The notes: generated by a model from the sequence alone, not told the origin. Counted from the first letter of the stretch, positions 37,993-48,907 are shown. The stretch: 64,000 nt of DNA from Pseudoxanthomonas suwonensis 11-1 (GCF_000185965.1 NC_014924.1:2046001-2110000), one strand, 5' to 3'. Program-made: numbers and translations.

Positions 37993-39673
37993 GTGCCGTC
38001 TCCCCGTGCGGCGCGTCGGTGCCACCGGCCACCATCGCCGCGGCCCGGGCATCGGCGCGGCGGCCCAGGTGCCGCGCGACCAGGGCGGAGGTGCCGGCTA
38101 CCGCCAGCAACGAGAGATCGATGCCCGCGACCGGCCAGTAGCCGGCGCCTACGGTGCGCAGCAGGTGGTCGCCCGTGGTGATCCAGTTGAGCAGCGGCGC
38201 GCAGACCGCCAGCACCGCGACGGCCCAGGCCTGCTCGCGCCAGGCCGGATTGGGCAGGCAGCGTGCCACCGGCGCACTGCGCCAGGCCGCATGCAGCAGC
38301 GACGCCAGCCAGGTGCCCCAGAACGCCCAGCGCTCCCAGTCGCCGCGTCCCGGCAAGGATTCCGGCAGCAGGCGGTTGGCGACCAGGATCGCCAGCGTCG
38401 CCAGGACCATGCCGGTCACCGATGCGACCGCGAGCGCATCGACGATGCGCGCGCCCTGGCGCCCATGTACCGCATGCTGGCGCTTGCGCTTCTCCACGAA
38501 GAACAGGAAGCCGGTTGCGATGCACACCGCGCCGGTGAGCCCGCCCAGCACGTACAGCCAGCGCAGCAGCCAGTGGCGGAAGTGCTGCAGGTGCAGGCCG
38601 GTGAGGAACTCCGCCACGCGCCCGGCCGGCGTGGCCGGCGGATCCTCGCGCAGCAGCTGGCCGGTATCGGCCTTGAAATGGATGCCCTGCCCGACCAGGG
38701 CGATGCGGTCGGTGCCGGCGCGGTACACGCTGACGTAGCCATTGGCGTCGCCCACGTGCTGCAGCACCAGGAAGCCGACGTCACCGGCCATGCCGCGCGC
38801 CTCCCAGCGCCGCTGCGCCTCGGCGACCATCGCGTCCACGTTGGCCAGACCGGCCGGCACGCCGGAGCGGCCGTGCGGCAGGCCCAGCGCCGCGGCCTCG
38901 TGCTTCTCGTGCAGCTCGTGCAGGTCGTGCAGCTGGGTGTGGCCGACCGGGAAGTAGTAGGTCGAAGCGAAGATCAGCAGGCCGGTGAAGGCGAAGAAGA
39001 AGTGGAACGGCAACGCGACCACGCCGGTGAGGTTGTGCAGGTCCAGCACGCTGCGCAGGCGCGCCTTGCCGGGGCGGAAGGTGAACAGCTCGCGGAATAT
39101 CCTGCGGTGCAGGACGATGCCGCTCACCAGGGCCGCCAGCATCGCCATCGCGGCCAGGCCGACGATCCAGAAGCCGAGGTTCTTCCAGTCCACCGTCAGG
39201 CTGTAGTGCATCGGGTAGAAGAACCCGCTGCCGATCTTCAGCTGGTCGTCCGGCAGCGGCCTGCCGTCACGCGGGTCGATGGTGCCCAGCGCGTACAGCT
39301 GCTCGTCCGGGTCCTTCGCGCCCGGCACCTCGTAGCCGGCGTAGACCGCCAGCACCGGGTCGCGATGGGTGGTGTAGGCGCTCCAGTAGGCGATGCGGTC
39401 GAAGCGCTCCGGCATCGGCCCGTCCACGCGCGGGCGCATGGCGTCGACCAGGGCCGGGTCCGGCTGCAGCCGCTCGAATGCCGGCCGCAGCACCTTTTCG
39501 AACGAGGGCATGGGCTGCGGCTCGAAGCGCGTGGCTGGCAGCGCCCAGCGGTCGATCTCGCGGTCGAACACCGACAGCGCGCCGAAGAAGAACGCGGCCA
39601 TCAGGACGAATCCAAGCACCAGCCCGAACCAGGTATGCAGCCATGCCATCGCCTGGCGGAAGTTGTTGAACAT
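37985..39673 (-). CDS. PepSY-associated transmembrane protein (iron uptake)
   Basis: The 562-residue protein starts MFNNFRQAMAWLHTWFGLVLG, the hallmark first helix of PepSY-TM proteins. It has three further helix groups, a periplasmic PepSY-like region, and LHLQHFRHWLLRWLYVLGGL in the middle. Family members act as inner-membrane reductases or accessory factors in ferric-siderophore use. It is the third gene of the TonB receptor operon, overlapping DUF3325 by eight bases and following DUF3649 by 11. Confidence 0.88.
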   Translation of the reverse strand: MFNNFRQAMAWLHTWFGLVLGFVLMAAFFFGALSVFDREIDRWALPATRFEPQPMPSFEKVLRPAFERLQPDPALVDAMRPRVDGPMPERFDRIAYWSAYTTHRDPVLAVYAGYEVPGAKDPDEQLYALGTIDPRDGRPLPDDQLKIGSGFFYPMHYSLTVDWKNLGFWIVGLAAMAMLAALVSGIVLHRRIFRELFTFRPGKARLRSVLDLHNLTGVVALPFHFFFAFTGLLIFASTYYFPVGHTQLHDLHELHEKHEAAALGLPHGRSGVPAGLANVDAMVAEAQRRWEARGMAGDVGFLVLQHVGDANGYVSVYRAGTDRIALVGQGIHFKADTGQLLREDPPATPAGRVAEFLTGLHLQHFRHWLLRWLYVLGGLTGAVCIATGFLFFVEKRKRQHAVHGRQGARIVDALAVASVTGMVLATLAILVANRLLPESLPGRGDWERWAFWGTWLASLLHAAWRSAPVARCLPNPAWREQAWAVAVLAVCAPLLNWITTGDHLLRTVGAGYWPVAGIDLSLLAVAGTSALVARHLGRRADARAAAMVAGGTDAPHGETARA

Positions 39674-39684
39674 GCGATGCCCCC

Positions 39685-39996
39685 TCAGGCGATGGTCGAC
39701 TGCACGAACGAGCCCAGCGCCGCCAGCAGCGCACCGCCACCCAGCAGGCCCAACCACGCCCATGCCGGGTTGCGGCGCCCGGAGACCGCGCCCAGCAGCA
39801 CCACCAGCCATGCCAGCAGGCCCAGTGCGCTGCCGAGGAACTCGGCGTCGTGGAAATCCATGCCGGCCCTGCACAGCAGCGCGGTGGAAGCGGCGATCAG
39901 GCCCCAGGCGAACGCATAGCCACCAAGCACGCCGGCGCCGACCCGCGCGGCCAGTTCCAGGCGTGGATGGCGTGAGTGGATGGACGTGGCATGCAT
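39685..39996 (-). CDS. DUF3649 family iron-uptake operon membrane protein
   Basis: The 103-residue protein has three transmembrane helices (about 20-38, 55-72, 80-100) with the conserved ARVGAGVLGGYAFAWG region of DUF3649. This family occurs between TonB-dependent siderophore receptors and PepSY proteins, as here. Its molecular role is not known. Confidence 0.83.
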   Translation of the reverse strand: MHATSIHSRHPRLELAARVGAGVLGGYAFAWGLIAASTALLCRAGMDFHDAEFLGSALGLLAWLVVLLGAVSGRRNPAWAWLGLLGGGALLAALGSFVQSTIA

Positions 39997-40021
39997 GGCT
40001 GCGTCTCCGATGGAACCGGCG

Positions 40022-42178
40022 TCAGAAACGCCAGTCCAGGCTCAGGGTGTAGTTGCGCGGGGCACCGTAGTAGCCGGCGCCGTAGCGCAGGGTGTTGATG
40101 TACTTCTGGTCGCCGAGGTTGCCGGCGTTGAGCCGCACGCTGGCGTTGGGCAGGAAATCCCAGGCCGCGTAGGCGTTGACCACCGCGTGGCCGTCCTGGC
40201 TGACCGTACCGTTGGCGATGCGCGACTGCCAGCGCCCACCCACGCCCCACGAGAACGCCTCGTGCCCGGGCAGGCGGCCGCTGAGCAGCAGGTTGGCGCT
40301 GCGCCGCGGCACCCAGGCATAGGTGTCCGCGCCGTCCAGGCCATCCAGCTCCAGCGCGGTATAGCCGGCGACCAGTTCCAGCCAGTCGGTGATGCGGCCT
40401 GTGGCTTCCAGCTCGATGCCGCGCGACTCCACGTCCACGCCGGCGTAGATGTAGCTGCCCAGCTCGTTGAAGCCCACCGGCGTGGCCAGGCCCTGCTGGT
40501 CGGCCCTGAACACCGCGATGGTGGTGAGCAGGCGGCCGTCGAGCCAGCCGGCCTTGACTCCGGCCTCGTAGTTCACGCCCTTGCTGGGATCCAGGTAGCG
40601 GTCGTCCTCGTCCACCTGGTCCTGCGGCTGGTACAGGTCCGAGTAGCTGACGTAGCCCATGACCTGGTCGCTGAAGTCGTAGGTCAGGCCGGCATAGGGA
40701 CTGGTGTGGCGCGTGGCCTGGTCGAACGGTGCGCCGTACAGGCTGCCGCTGCGCCGGTAGCTGGCGAAGTTGGCGCCGAGGATGGCCTTGAAGCGCTCGC
40801 TCACCGCGATCCGGGTCGCGCCGAACACGCGTTGCAGGCGCTGGTCCAGCACCGAGTACAGTTCGCGCCCGCCCCAGGCCGGTTCCGGGATGGCATCGGT
40901 GGGATACGGGAAGGCCGGCATCGGGCCCCAGCCCGGCGACGCCGGATCGGCCGCGTACTCCCAGCCATCGGTTGCGCTGCGTCCCAGGCTGGTGCCCAGC
41001 ACCAGCTCGTGCTCGCGACCCAGCCACTGGAAGCGCCCGTCCAGCACCAGCGAGCCCAGGTGCGCGGTGGACTCGTCCGCCCCGCCCCACGGATAGCCGT
41101 ACAGGCCAAGCCCGGTATCCGGATCCAGTCCGTCGGCGCCCTCGTAGGCATAGAACATGCGGTCGTCGCCGCTGGAGTAGCGGTAGTTGTAGGCGGCCTT
41201 CAGCTGCCAGGCCTCGCCGAGGCGATGGCTGTACTCGACGAAGGCCATGTGGTTGGTGGTGTTCCAGTACGTCCAGTCCTGGGTGGTGGTGGCGCTGGTT
41301 GGCCATTGCGCCTGGGTGCCGTCGTTGTTGCCGAACAGCAGCGCCCCCCACATGATCCCGTCGGACTTCGCACGCTGGTACGACCAGCCCACCGCCAGGG
41401 TGCCGTCCTCGCCGACCTGGCCATCGACCACGCCATAGGCGAAGTCGCGTTCGTTGCTGTTGGCGCGCAACCAGGAATCGCCCTGCTCGTGCGCGGCGAC
41501 CACCCGCCCGGCCCAGCGGCCGTCGGCGGTGAACGGGGTCGAGTAGTCGGCCTCGGCGCGCAGCGTGTTCCAGGAACCGCGGCTGATCCCCAGCGAAGCC
41601 TCGCGCTCGTTGGTCGGACGCTTGCGCACGTAATTGATGGTGCCGGCGGCGTTGCCGACGCCGGTCAGCAGGCCGTTGGCGCCACGGATCACCTCCACCT
41701 TCTCGTAGCCGGCGGTGTCGAACGCACCGGTGGAGATGCCCCAGCTGTTCGGCATGCCGACGCCATCGACCTGGGTGTTGAGGATGTCGAAGCCGCGCGA
41801 GCTGTAGCTGGTGCGGTTGGTCTCCCACTCGTCCACCTGCACGCCGGTGGCCAGGCGCAGGGCCTCGTTGACGCTGTCGGCACCGAAGGCCCGCATCTGC
41901 TCCGACGACACCACGCTGATCGACTGCGGGGTCTCGCGGATCTCCAGGTCCAGGTTGGTGGCACCGCTGCTGGCGCGGCTGGCGCGCTGCGCGACCACCA
42001 GCACCGCGTCCAGCTCGGTGGCGGCGGGCTCACCGCCCTCTTCCGCCCAGGCGGGCATGGCCGGGGCGGACAGGGCCAGGCCGGCCAGGACCGCGCGCAC
42101 GGCGACGGCGCTGCGGCGGCGGGCAGGCACCAGGACGGGCATGGGGACGGGAAGCAGCGGGTTACAGCGAGGACTCAC
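40022..42178 (-). CDS. TonB-dependent siderophore receptor
   Basis: The 718-residue outer-membrane receptor has a signal peptide (cleavage after AMPAWA), a plug domain (ETPQSISVVSSEQM, VEVIRGANGLLTGVGNAAGTINYVRKRP), a 22-strand barrel and the terminal DWRF with C-terminal Phe. No FecA-like signalling extension is seen, so it is probably not a transducer. I chose the GTG at 42176-42178, because GGAG lies six bases upstream; the ATG at 42142 has no Shine-Dalgarno. A Fur-box promoter lies about 260 bases upstream. The ligand cannot be told from sequence. Confidence 0.93.
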   Translation of the reverse strand: MSPRCNPLLPVPMPVLVPARRRSAVAVRAVLAGLALSAPAMPAWAEEGGEPAATELDAVLVVAQRASRASSGATNLDLEIRETPQSISVVSSEQMRAFGADSVNEALRLATGVQVDEWETNRTSYSSRGFDILNTQVDGVGMPNSWGISTGAFDTAGYEKVEVIRGANGLLTGVGNAAGTINYVRKRPTNEREASLGISRGSWNTLRAEADYSTPFTADGRWAGRVVAAHEQGDSWLRANSNERDFAYGVVDGQVGEDGTLAVGWSYQRAKSDGIMWGALLFGNNDGTQAQWPTSATTTQDWTYWNTTNHMAFVEYSHRLGEAWQLKAAYNYRYSSGDDRMFYAYEGADGLDPDTGLGLYGYPWGGADESTAHLGSLVLDGRFQWLGREHELVLGTSLGRSATDGWEYAADPASPGWGPMPAFPYPTDAIPEPAWGGRELYSVLDQRLQRVFGATRIAVSERFKAILGANFASYRRSGSLYGAPFDQATRHTSPYAGLTYDFSDQVMGYVSYSDLYQPQDQVDEDDRYLDPSKGVNYEAGVKAGWLDGRLLTTIAVFRADQQGLATPVGFNELGSYIYAGVDVESRGIELEATGRITDWLELVAGYTALELDGLDGADTYAWVPRRSANLLLSGRLPGHEAFSWGVGGRWQSRIANGTVSQDGHAVVNAYAAWDFLPNASVRLNAGNLGDQKYINTLRYGAGYYGAPRNYTLSLDWRF

Positions 42179-42436
42179 GGCAGGCTCCGGGAAGGCGGGA
42201 AAGGCCGGTCGCCAATCACCCGCCGGGCGCACGCAGGCGGGCCGGAAGCGGATCCGGGCAGGCCTGGACGTGTGGGCAACGGATGGCATGGCGGTGGCGG
42301 CAGCGGGAAACGCCCTGCCCAGGCGCCTTACGCGTCCCGGACCGGGTACATGCAGCCTGCTGCCTTGGAGCGCCGCGCCTTCCCGGCGCTGCATTCGCGG
42401 TCGCTGATCCCTGCGGCCGTCCTGGGTGGAGCTGCT
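42179..42436 (-). other. Long untranslated leader of the TonB receptor operon
   Basis: If transcription starts just after the -10 at 42443-42448, a leader of about 258 bases precedes the GTG start. It contains GC-rich inverted repeats (for example GCAGCGCCGGGAAGGCGCGGCGCT near the 5' third, written here in minus-strand sense across 24 bases only as a palindromic region) but no gene I can support. Confidence 0.4.
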
Positions 42437-42442
42437 GTGCGC

Positions 42443-42471
42443 ATTAAATGCGAATCGCTCTCATTACGCAA
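42443..42471 (-). promoter_or_regulatory. Fur box embedded in a sigma-70 promoter
   Basis: On the minus strand TTGCGT (-35, 42471-42466), 17 bases, and TTTAAT (-10, 42448-42443) form a good promoter. The 19 bases at 42447-42465 match the classical Fur palindrome (AATGAGAAT-C-ATTCTCATT) at 16 of 19 positions and fill the spacer. Iron-bound Fur would block polymerase directly. Confidence 0.8.
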
Positions 42472-42505
42472 GCGCTACGCCCTGCGTCCGCAGGAAACGG
42501 CGCGA

Positions 42506-42892
42506 TCAGGGATCGATGGCGAGGCCCTGCCGGCGACACACCGGCCCGGCCAGCAGTGCGCCCAGCACCGCGCTTGGAAAGCCGTACAGCAGCACCGGCA
42601 CATAGGCCATGGACGCCCCGCCGCCCGCATCGGGCCGGATGCAGTCCACGTAGCCGGCCCACAGCAGCCATGGCGCGAACAGCGCACAGGCACCGACGGC
42701 CCGCAGCGGATTGGCGGTGAACAGCGATACCAGCGCCGGGACCAGGGGCGGCAGCACGAAGATCGCCAGGCCGACGGCGAACGCGTGCAGGTCCTGGCCA
42801 TGGCAGCCGAAGCCGAGCACGGCCTGCAAGGCGAGCACGACCGTGATCGCAAGACCGCCGCCAAGCCGCGCGCGGGATCGCTGGATACGCAT
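42506..42892 (-). CDS. Small integral membrane protein of unknown function
   Basis: The 128-residue protein has four predicted hydrophobic helices (about 12-30, 38-60, 68-88 and 95-118). I do not recognise a family. The ATG at 42890-42892 has GGGAG upstream. It follows gpmA on the same strand but is separated from it by a strong terminator, so it probably has its own promoter or depends on read-through. Confidence 0.6.
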   Translation of the reverse strand: MRIQRSRARLGGGLAITVVLALQAVLGFGCHGQDLHAFAVGLAIFVLPPLVPALVSLFTANPLRAVGACALFAPWLLWAGYVDCIRPDAGGGASMAYVPVLLYGFPSAVLGALLAGPVCRRQGLAIDP

Positions 42893-42907
42893 GGGTTTCC
42901 GCTCCCA

Positions 42908-42941
42908 CAAAACGAAACACCCGGCCGGAGCCGGGTGTTTC
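42908..42941 (-). terminator. Terminator of gpmA
   Basis: On the minus strand GAAACACCCGG pairs with CCGGGTGTTTC around a 6-base loop and is followed by GTTTTG, just past the gpmA stop codon. Confidence 0.85.
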
Positions 42942-42948
42942 GGATTGC

Positions 42949-43698
42949 TTACTTGGCCTTGCCCTGGGCGGCGACCGCGGCGGCGGCGCGGGCCGCGGCC
43001 TCCGGATCGCCGAGGTAGCGGTACGAGACCACGTTGAGCTCGTCGTCCAGCTCGAACTGCAGCGGGATGCCGGTGGGGATGTTGAGCTCGAGGATTTCTT
43101 CCTTCGAGACGTTGTTGAGGTACTTGTACAGCGCGCGCAGCGAGTTGCCGTGCGCGGCGACCAGCACCGTCTTGCCCGACTTCAGCGACGGGGCGATGGC
43201 GTCGTGCCAGTACGGCAGCACGCGGTCCAGGGTGGTGGCCAGCGACTCGGTCGACGGCAGCGCGTTGCGGTCCAGGCCGGTGTAGCGCGGATCGTTGGCC
43301 GGGTGGCCGGCATCGGACGGATCCATCGCCGGCGGCGGGATGTCGTACGAGCGGCGCCAGATCTTGACCTGCTCCTCGCCGTGCTTGGCCGCGGTCTCGG
43401 CCTTGTCCAGGCCCTGCAGCGCGCCGTAGTGGCGCTCGTTGAGGCGCCAGCTCTTGTGCACCGGGATCCAGTCCTGGTCCAGCTCGCCCAGGGCGAGGTT
43501 GAGGGTGCGGATGGCGCGCTTGAGGGTGGAGGTATAGGCCACGTCGAAGCGCAGGCCTTCCTCGCGCATCAGCCGGCCACCGGCGGCGGCCTCGGCGCGG
43601 CCCTGTTCGGTCAGGTCGACGTCGACCCAGCCGGTGAAGCGGTTCTCGAGGTTCCACTGGCTCTGGCCGTGGCGCAGCAGGACAAGCTTGCGGGTCAC
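42949..43698 (-). CDS. gpmA: 2,3-bisphosphoglycerate-dependent phosphoglycerate mutase
   Basis: The 249-residue enzyme has the phospho-acceptor motif RHGQSQWN (His10), [22 protein letters not shown] and the second catalytic His in [10 protein letters not shown]. It interconverts 3- and 2-phosphoglycerate in glycolysis. The start is the GTG at 43696-43698 ([11 protein letters not shown]), with GGAG 11 bases upstream; there is no nearby ATG. The C-terminus is an Ala-rich tail. Confidence 0.95.
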   Translation of the reverse strand: MTRKLVLLRHGQSQWNLENRFTGWVDVDLTEQGRAEAAAGGRLMREEGLRFDVAYTSTLKRAIRTLNLALGELDQDWIPVHKSWRLNERHYGALQGLDKAETAAKHGEEQVKIWRRSYDIPPPAMDPSDAGHPANDPRYTGLDRNALPSTESLATTLDRVLPYWHDAIAPSLKSGKTVLVAAHGNSLRALYKYLNNVSKEEILELNIPTGIPLQFELDDELNVVSYRYLGDPEAAARAAAAVAAQGKAK

Positions 43699-43901
43699 TG
43701 TGTGGGGTCTCCGGTTCGGGGGCTGGAAAGCCGGTCGATTGTAGCGGCAAGTCGCGGCGGCCAACCCGCGGCGGCAGTGCGCGCGCTCCGTGCAGAACCG
43801 TACGGCGGTGGCGGCCTGCGGAAAGCACCGTCGCGGCCGCGGGGCGCGCACCGCGGCGCGGGGCATGCAATGCTGCGCCCCGTCATCCGCCGGAGCCCGC
43901 C

Positions 43902-44765
43902 ATGACCACGATCGTCGAACCCCGCGTCCACGACCTCGGCAACGGATTCCTGGTACGCCGCGCGGTACCGACCCTGCAGGCGCGCAGCGTCGGTCCGTTC
44001 GTGTTCGTCGACCACATGGGCCCGGTGGTGTTCGAACGCGGCCATGGCATGGACGTGCGCCCGCATCCGCACATCGGCCTGGCCACGGTGACCTTCCTGT
44101 GGGACGGCGCCATCCACCACCGCGACTCGCTGGGTTCGGACCAGGTGATCCGCCCGGGCGACATCAACTGGATGACCGCCGGCCGCGGCATCAGCCATTC
44201 CGAGCGCACCCCGGCCAGCGAGCGCGTCACCGGCAGCCAGGCCCATGGCATGCAGACCTGGGTGGCGCTGCCGAAGGCGCACGAGGAGACCGATCCGGCC
44301 TTCTTCCACCACCCCGCCGCCACCCTGCCGCAGCAGCAGCGCGACGGGGCCTGGGTACGGGTCCTCGCCGGACGCGCCTATGGGGAGGAGTCGCCGGTCA
44401 AGGTGTTCGCCGACACCCTCAACGTGGCCATCGACCTGCAGCCGGATGCGGAACTGGTGCTCGACAGCGGCCATGCCGAGCGCGCGCTCTACATCCTCGA
44501 GGGCGAAGCCCAGCTCGATGGCAAGGACATCCCCGCACGGCACCTGATCCTCCCGGACCGCGGCAGCCGTCCGGTGCTGCGCGCCCTCACCCCGCTCAAG
44601 GCGATGCTGCTGGGCGGCGAGCCGCTGGATGGCCACCGCCACCTGTGGTGGAACTTCGTGTCCAGCTCCAAGGAGCGGATCGAGCAGGCCAAGCAGGACT
44701 GGCTGGAAGGCCGCTTCGGGACGATCGAAGGCGATCCGGAGTTCATCCCCCTGCCCCAGCGCTGA
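43902..44765 (+). CDS. Pirin family protein
   Basis: The 287-residue bicupin protein has the pirin metal site: H55 and H57 (RPHPHIGL), H99 and E101 (ISHSERTP). The C-terminal cupin carries [11 protein letters not shown]. Family activities include quercetin dioxygenase and redox sensing; neither can be assigned here. GGAG precedes the ATG. It is followed after 71 bases by the PHB depolymerase gene on the same strand. Confidence 0.92.
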   Translation: MTTIVEPRVHDLGNGFLVRRAVPTLQARSVGPFVFVDHMGPVVFERGHGMDVRPHPHIGLATVTFLWDGAIHHRDSLGSDQVIRPGDINWMTAGRGISHSERTPASERVTGSQAHGMQTWVALPKAHEETDPAFFHHPAATLPQQQRDGAWVRVLAGRAYGEESPVKVFADTLNVAIDLQPDAELVLDSGHAERALYILEGEAQLDGKDIPARHLILPDRGSRPVLRALTPLKAMLLGGEPLDGHRHLWWNFVSSSKERIEQAKQDWLEGRFGTIEGDPEFIPLPQR

Positions 44766-44824
44766 ACCTGAAGACTTCGTCTCAGCGCACCTGCGACGCC
44801 CACATTGCGCATACGGCTTTCGGT

Positions 44825-44830
44825 TAGGAT
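44825..44830 (+). promoter_or_regulatory. Candidate -10 (or weak SD) six bases before phaZ
   Basis: TAGGAT ends exactly six bases before the first ATG of the depolymerase gene. It could be a -10 giving a leaderless mRNA, or its AGGA could act as a Shine-Dalgarno; the sequence does not decide. Confidence 0.35.
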
Positions 44831-44836
44831 GTTGCA

Positions 44837-46117
<1,281 letters not shown>

Positions 46118-46142
46118 GCCACCCACCGCGTCGCTTGAAAGG

Positions 46143-46172
46143 AAAGGCCGCCCCACGGGCGGCCTTTCTTCT
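46143..46172 (+). terminator. Terminator of phaZ
   Basis: AAAGGCCGCCC pairs with GGGCGGCCTTT around a CAC loop and is followed by CTTCTT, 25 bases past the stop. Confidence 0.9.
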
Positions 46173-46174
46173 TG

Positions 46175-46454
46175 CCGGCTCCGGAGCGTCGGCCGGTGGG
46201 CGGCTGGTCCACCACCTTGCCTTCGGCATCGAGCACCTCGCCCCCGGCACGTCGGCGGCATCCACGCCGATGCGGATGCGCGGCCGGCCGCTTGCTCGTA
46301 TCGGTGATCCCCAGCGAGGCATCGCGGTTGCGGTTGGACAGCATGATCGCGACATGCCCTCGGTGGTCTCGATGTCGCCCTCCAGGTACGGCAGGCGGCC
46401 GGCGATCGCCAGCCCGGCCATCCAGTCCCCGCCATCGGCGCTTTCGGTCTTCAT
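46175..46454 (-). pseudogene. Possible decayed small gene of unknown family
   Basis: Between two terminators lies a 390-base gap. On its minus strand a frame starts MKTESADGGDWMAGLAIAGR and continues with balanced composition to about 46355. Further coding-like text (VAIMLSNRNRDASLGITDTS, then GGEVLDAEGKVVDQPPTG) continues in other frames, as if one or two frameshifts occurred. I do not recognise the family. It may be a pseudogene or chance. Confidence 0.3.
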
Positions 46455-46518
46455 GAAGCCGATGCGTTATTCCCGGACATGCGACCTCCTGCTTGCGGCA
46501 TGCGGTGAAGGGCGTTCT

Positions 46519-46548
46519 GGAAAAGCCGGCCGGCTGGACGCCGGCCGG
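46519..46548 (-). terminator. Terminator of the padR-HAAS operon
   Basis: On the minus strand CCGGCCGGC pairs with GCCGGCCGG around a 5-base loop and is followed by CTTTTCC, 10 bases past the HAAS gene. Confidence 0.75.
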
Positions 46549-46558
46549 GAGCTGCGAC

Positions 46559-47479
46559 TCAGACCAGCGGGTTGCGCACCAGCAGGTGCTTGGCCAGCCA
46601 GCCGTGGAAGTGACCGACCAGTCGCGCCAGGTGCAGGGTCACGAACAGCAGCAGCAGGCCGGCGGCGAATGCCAGCAGCGCGCCCAGCCAGCTTTCCGCC
46701 AGGGCGACGTGCAGCCCCTCCAGGTAGATACCCGGGCCGGTCCAGCCGAAAGCCATGGCCACCGGCGCGACCAGCAGCGACAGGCTGACCGCCAGCAGGG
46801 TCACGGTGGCGCTGAAGTACGCGGTGCCCAGCGGCAGCATCACCAGCAGGTACGCCATGGCGGTCCAGGTGCGGCCATCGGTGAACAGCTCGCCGATGCG
46901 GGTCAGCCAGGGCTTGTCGCGCTGGGTGTACGGCGGCCGCCGCGGCATGCGTACGCCCAGCAGCACTTCGACGATACGCCCTTCCACCAGCGACAGCAGC
47001 CGCACCGACAGCAGGAACAGCAGCAGCAGCGGCACGCCGATGATCAGGATCAGCAGGCCCACCGAGGTGGAAACGCCGGTGACCACCCAGGTGAAGTAGA
47101 AGACGCCGGTCGCCAGCGACAGCAGCATGTAGAACAACGCGCCGTAGGTGTACGGATCGGCGGCCACGCCGAAGAACCGCCCCAGCAGCGAGCGCCGCTT
47201 CGGCGGACGCGGCGGGCGCAGGGCGCGGTTCACGGTGACCTCGGTTTCGCGGTAGATGTCGGCGACCTCCTCCGGCGCGCCGTAGCTGCCGGCGACCGAG
47301 GCGATCACCTCGGCCTCGTCGCGGCCTGCCTGTTCGGCCAGCTCCGAGCGCAGGTATTCCTCGGCGTCGTACAGGGCGTCCTGGACCATCGCCGGATCGG
47401 CGCCGCGCAGTGCCTCGCGCAGCTGCTCCAGGTATTGCGGGATGGTGGTCGGCAGCGGCCGGCCGTGCGTGGCGTTCAT
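46559..47479 (-). CDS. HAAS domain sensor membrane protein
   Basis: The 306-residue protein has an N-terminal HAAS (DUF1700-like) helical domain (about 12-80, with YLEQLREAL and APEEVADIYRE) and then a membrane sensor region with about six helices. Such proteins are regularly encoded with PadR regulators. Its ATG overlaps the padR stop codon as ATGA, so the two are translationally coupled. Confidence 0.8.
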   Translation of the reverse strand: MNATHGRPLPTTIPQYLEQLREALRGADPAMVQDALYDAEEYLRSELAEQAGRDEAEVIASVAGSYGAPEEVADIYRETEVTVNRALRPPRPPKRRSLLGRFFGVAADPYTYGALFYMLLSLATGVFYFTWVVTGVSTSVGLLILIIGVPLLLLFLLSVRLLSLVEGRIVEVLLGVRMPRRPPYTQRDKPWLTRIGELFTDGRTWTAMAYLLVMLPLGTAYFSATVTLLAVSLSLLVAPVAMAFGWTGPGIYLEGLHVALAESWLGALLAFAAGLLLLFVTLHLARLVGHFHGWLAKHLLVRNPLV

Positions 47480-47841
47480 GCGGTTACCCCCTCCAGGACG
47501 GAATCGACGGAATCACGGGTGGCGCGCCAGGCGGCGGCCCATTGCGACAGGACCTCGCGCCCGTCGGCGGTGATGCGGTAGCAGCGGCGCGGCGGCCCGG
47601 CGTCGGACGGCTCGACGTGGCTGTCCAGCAGTCCCGCGCCCTCCAGGTTGCGCAGCACCGGGTACAGCGCGCTCTGCTTGCCGGCCAGCACCCCGCCGCC
47701 CACCTGCTCCAGGCGCTTGGCGATGAGGTAGCCGTACAGCGGCTCGCTGGCCCGGGCCAGCACCGCCAGCAGGGTCAGCGACACGGTCCCGGCGCTGAGC
47801 TCCTTCTGGAACTTCTTCAGCTGTGCCTCGATATCGACCAT
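47476..47841 (-). CDS. PadR family transcriptional regulator
   Basis: The 121-residue winged-helix protein has the PadR pattern [30 protein letters not shown] and the C-terminal helix [19 protein letters not shown] lies seven bases before the ATG. The divergent intergenic region to the cyclophilin gene contains an A+T-rich stretch at 47883-47903 (CTAT...ATAG ends) that could hold its operator and promoters. PadR proteins usually repress their own operon. Confidence 0.9.
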   Translation of the reverse strand: MVDIEAQLKKFQKELSAGTVSLTLLAVLARASEPLYGYLIAKRLEQVGGGVLAGKQSALYPVLRNLEGAGLLDSHVEPSDAGPPRRCYRITADGREVLSQWAAAWRATRDSVDSVLEGVTA

Positions 47842-47995
47842 GGAATCGCTCCTCGCCTGCCCGCGGCAGGCTCGAGGCCAATCTATTATCAAGTTCGGTA
47901 TAGCGGATGTGCCGATAGTCACCCGGCCTGGCGGGCTGGTCCGGGGCGCCCGTCGCAGGCCAGAATCCGGGCGACATCCCCCGACGGTGACGCCC

Positions 47996-48907
47996 ATGCC
48001 GCTGCTGCGCCCCGCCCTGCTCGCCTGCGCCCTGTGCGCCGCCGTTGCCGCCCCCTCGTTCGCCGAGGGCCAAACCCGCGGGGTCCAGCAGATCCTCGCC
48101 GATGCGCCGCTCTCGGCCTGGCGCGACCTGGACCCGGAGCGCACCCTTTACATGGACTTGGACGCCGGCCGGGTGGTGATCGAGCTGGCGCCGGCGTTCG
48201 CCCCGGCCCATGCCAGGAACATCGCCACCCTGGCGCGCGGCCACTTCTGGGACGGCACCAGCATCTACCGCGTGCAGGACAACTTCGTCGCCCAGTTCGG
48301 CGATGCCGAGGGCGAGGAGCCGGAAAAGGCCAGGGACCTCGGTCAGGCCGAGCGCAAGCTGCCGGCCGAGTTCGAGCGCGCCGCCGCCGGGCTGGTGTTC
48401 GACCGCCTGCCGGATGCCGACGGTTGGGCCGCGGAAGTCGGCTTCGCCGACGGCTTTCCCGCCGGCCGCGACCCGCGCGAGGGCAAGGCCTGGCTGGCGC
48501 ACTGCTACGGCATGGTGGGCGCCGGCCGCAACGCCGAGCCGGACAGCAGCATCGGCGCCGAACTCTATGCGGTGATCGGCCAGTCCCCGCGCCAGCTGGA
48601 CCGCAACATCACCCTGGTCGGGCGCGTGGTCAAAGGCATCGAACTGCTCAGCTCGCTGCCGCGCGGACCGGAGCCCATGGGCTTCTACGAGGATCCCGCA
48701 CAGCGTACCCCGATCCGCTCGGTGCGCCTGGCCAGCGAGCTGCCCGCGGACGAGCGCCTCCACATCCAGGCCCTGCGCACCGACAGCGCCGCCTTCGCCG
48801 AGCTGGTGGAAGCGCGACGCAACCGCCGCGACGACTTCTACAAGCGCCCGGCCGGCCACATCGACCTGTGCAACGTGATGCTGCCGGTGCGGGTGGTCGC
48901 CAACTGA
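47996..48907 (+). CDS. Periplasmic cyclophilin-type peptidyl-prolyl isomerase
   Basis: The 303-residue protein has a signal peptide (cleavage near APSFA, residue 23) and a cyclophilin domain starting at [15 protein letters not shown], with [22 protein letters not shown] and VAQFGDAEG. The usual catalytic Arg region is only partly recognisable, and there is a 50-residue insertion around 110-160. It should help fold envelope proteins. Confidence 0.85.
   Translation: MPLLRPALLACALCAAVAAPSFAEGQTRGVQQILADAPLSAWRDLDPERTLYMDLDAGRVVIELAPAFAPAHARNIATLARGHFWDGTSIYRVQDNFVAQFGDAEGEEPEKARDLGQAERKLPAEFERAAAGLVFDRLPDADGWAAEVGFADGFPAGRDPREGKAWLAHCYGMVGAGRNAEPDSSIGAELYAVIGQSPRQLDRNITLVGRVVKGIELLSSLPRGPEPMGFYEDPAQRTPIRSVRLASELPADERLHIQALRTDSAAFAELVEARRNRRDDFYKRPAGHIDLCNVMLPVRVVAN

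Noticed and set aside
42179-42436. Cobalamin-riboswitch-like GGGAAGGC and CCTGCC words in the TonB receptor leader
   Set aside because: The conserved CCGCAACTGT-type core and a full B12 box are missing; in GC-rich DNA such short words are expected, and the Fur promoter explains the regulation.
47883-47903. Imperfect CTAT...ATAG palindrome as the PadR operator
   Set aside because: Only the four outer and two inner positions pair. It is plausible by location but too weak to call as a separate site; mentioned under padR.
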